Source: Actinomycetota bacterium (GTDB lineage Bacteria; Actinomycetota; Actinomycetes; Actinomycetales; Actinomycetaceae). From it: a DNA stretch of 14,461 nucleotides. The position numbers were made by a program, and so were the translations under genes. Shown here in pieces: positions 13,826 through 14,461 of this stretch; position 1 is the stretch's first letter, and each line of letters begins with the position of its first letter. The stretch is from contig JAHYYD010000030.1 in NCBI GenBank assembly GCA_019425105.1, forward strand, positions 1 through 14,461. The letters run 5' to 3'. The notes beneath the pieces are model-generated. The model saw only the letters and a list, made by a program, of their open reading frames with translations, was not told where the DNA came from and ran no database searches.

Positions 13826-14461
13826 TCAGCCGGGGAACGGGGCGTTCTTGCGCGCGTACATGATCCAGCACAGGACCGAGCACAGGGCGCAGAAGATAGC
13901 GCAGCCCGCGAAGAAGACCGGGGCGCTGATGGCGGAGAGCGCGACGCCGACCAGGAAGGGGCCGAGGGACGCGATCGCCGAGGTGAAGCCGATGGCGCCG
14001 CCAGCCTGGCGGGCCGGCATGATCATCGGCATCTGCTTGAAGGTACCGGCGTTACCGAAGCCGGAGAACAGGAACATGGTGAGCATGAGCGCCATGAAGA
14101 TGTAGAAGTCGGTCCAACCGGTGGGGTTGGTCAGCACCCAGGCGACACCGCCCAGGGTGATGGCCATGCCGACGCCGGAGATGAAGGTCCAGATGGCGCC
14201 GCCCATGCGGTCGCAGAAGATGCCCCAGGACATGCGGATGACCGAGCCGATGAGGGGGCCAAGGAAGGCGAAGGTCGCGCCCTTGACGCCCAGCTCGAGG
14301 GGGGAGGAAGCGCCGAACTGGTTGTTGATGAGCAGGCCGAAGACGGCGGAGAAACCGGAGAACAGGCCGAAGGTCATGACGTAGAGGATGGTCATGTACC
14401 AGGTGTTGGGGTTGGAGAAGATGTCCAGCTGCTGCTTGATGTTGGCCTTGACGGGCACGTC
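13826..14461 (-). CDS. narK: Nitrate/nitrite transporter NarK, C-terminal half (5' end outside window)
   Basis: Major facilitator of the nitrate/nitrite porter family, importing nitrate and/or exporting nitrite across the cytoplasmic membrane. Only the last 211 residues are visible; the frame stays open to the right edge and the first codon shown is internal. About six membrane segments (the second half of a 12-helix carrier) can be seen, with the family's second nitrate signature GFGNAGTFKQMP, preceded by the cytoplasmic loop sequence MSWGIFCDRMGG typical of MFS loops. It is first in the visible nar run, so the operon promoter lies outside the window. Whether it is a proton symporter (NarK1-type) or an antiporter (NarK2-type) cannot be judged from this half. 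Confidence 0.94.
   Translation of the reverse strand, partial: DVPVKANIKQQLDIFSNPNTWYMTILYVMTFGLFSGFSAVFGLLINNQFGASSPLELGVKGATFAFLGPLIGSVIRMSWGIFCDRMGGAIWTFISGVGMAITLGGVAWVLTNPTGWTDFYIFMALMLTMFLFSGFGNAGTFKQMPMIMPARQAGGAIGFTSAIASLGPFLVGVALSAISAPVFFAGCAIFCALCSVLCWIMYARKNAPFPG

Overview
The window looks like the chromosome of a high-GC Gram-positive bacterium of the Actinobacteria, most likely an Actinomyces/Schaalia-type member of the Actinomycetaceae. The reasons are the GC-rich codon use, AGGAG-type ribosome sites, a narKGHJI order typical of actinobacteria, and a secreted protein with choline-binding-type wall repeats. The genus is an inference from protein character; no 16S or other marker is present.

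Nearly everything concerns nitrate respiration and the molybdenum cofactor (Moco) it needs. From right to left on the minus strand: the 3' part of narK (13826-14461), then narG, narH, narJ and narI (13757-6969), tightly packed or overlapping, closed by a strong intrinsic terminator (6860-6902). After a 320-bp gap with a possible Crp/Fnr-type site comes a Moco operon: a regulator-MoaD fusion gene (6648-5653), moaE, a moeB-type activating enzyme and mobA (ends 3686). Next, on the same strand, is a secreted metallo-beta-lactamase-fold protein with a long C-terminal wall-binding repeat region (3610-1571). At the left edge, mog (852-1364, plus strand) and modA (503-1, minus strand, cut by the window edge) are divergent.

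The pieces form one functional chain. ModA captures molybdate. MoeB, MoaD (as part of the fusion) and MoaE put sulfur into molybdopterin. Mog adenylates molybdopterin for molybdenum insertion and MobA adds GMP to make the bis-MGD form used by NarG. NarJ assembles the NarGHI enzyme and NarK moves nitrate and nitrite. moaA, moaC, moeA and modBC are not in the window.

The most unusual item is the fusion: a winged-helix regulator of the COG2345/SufR-like type whose last ~82 residues are a complete MoaD ending in the obligatory Gly-Gly. It suggests a direct link between cofactor sulfur transfer and transcription, comparable in concept to BirA. Secondary items are a 115-bp intergenic element bounded by perfect 16-bp inverted repeats (1403-1517), a pair of similar Crp/Fnr-like 16-mers before the fusion gene and the wall protein gene, a near-perfect 14-bp hairpin between the fusion gene and moaE, and altered conserved residues in MoeB and Mog.
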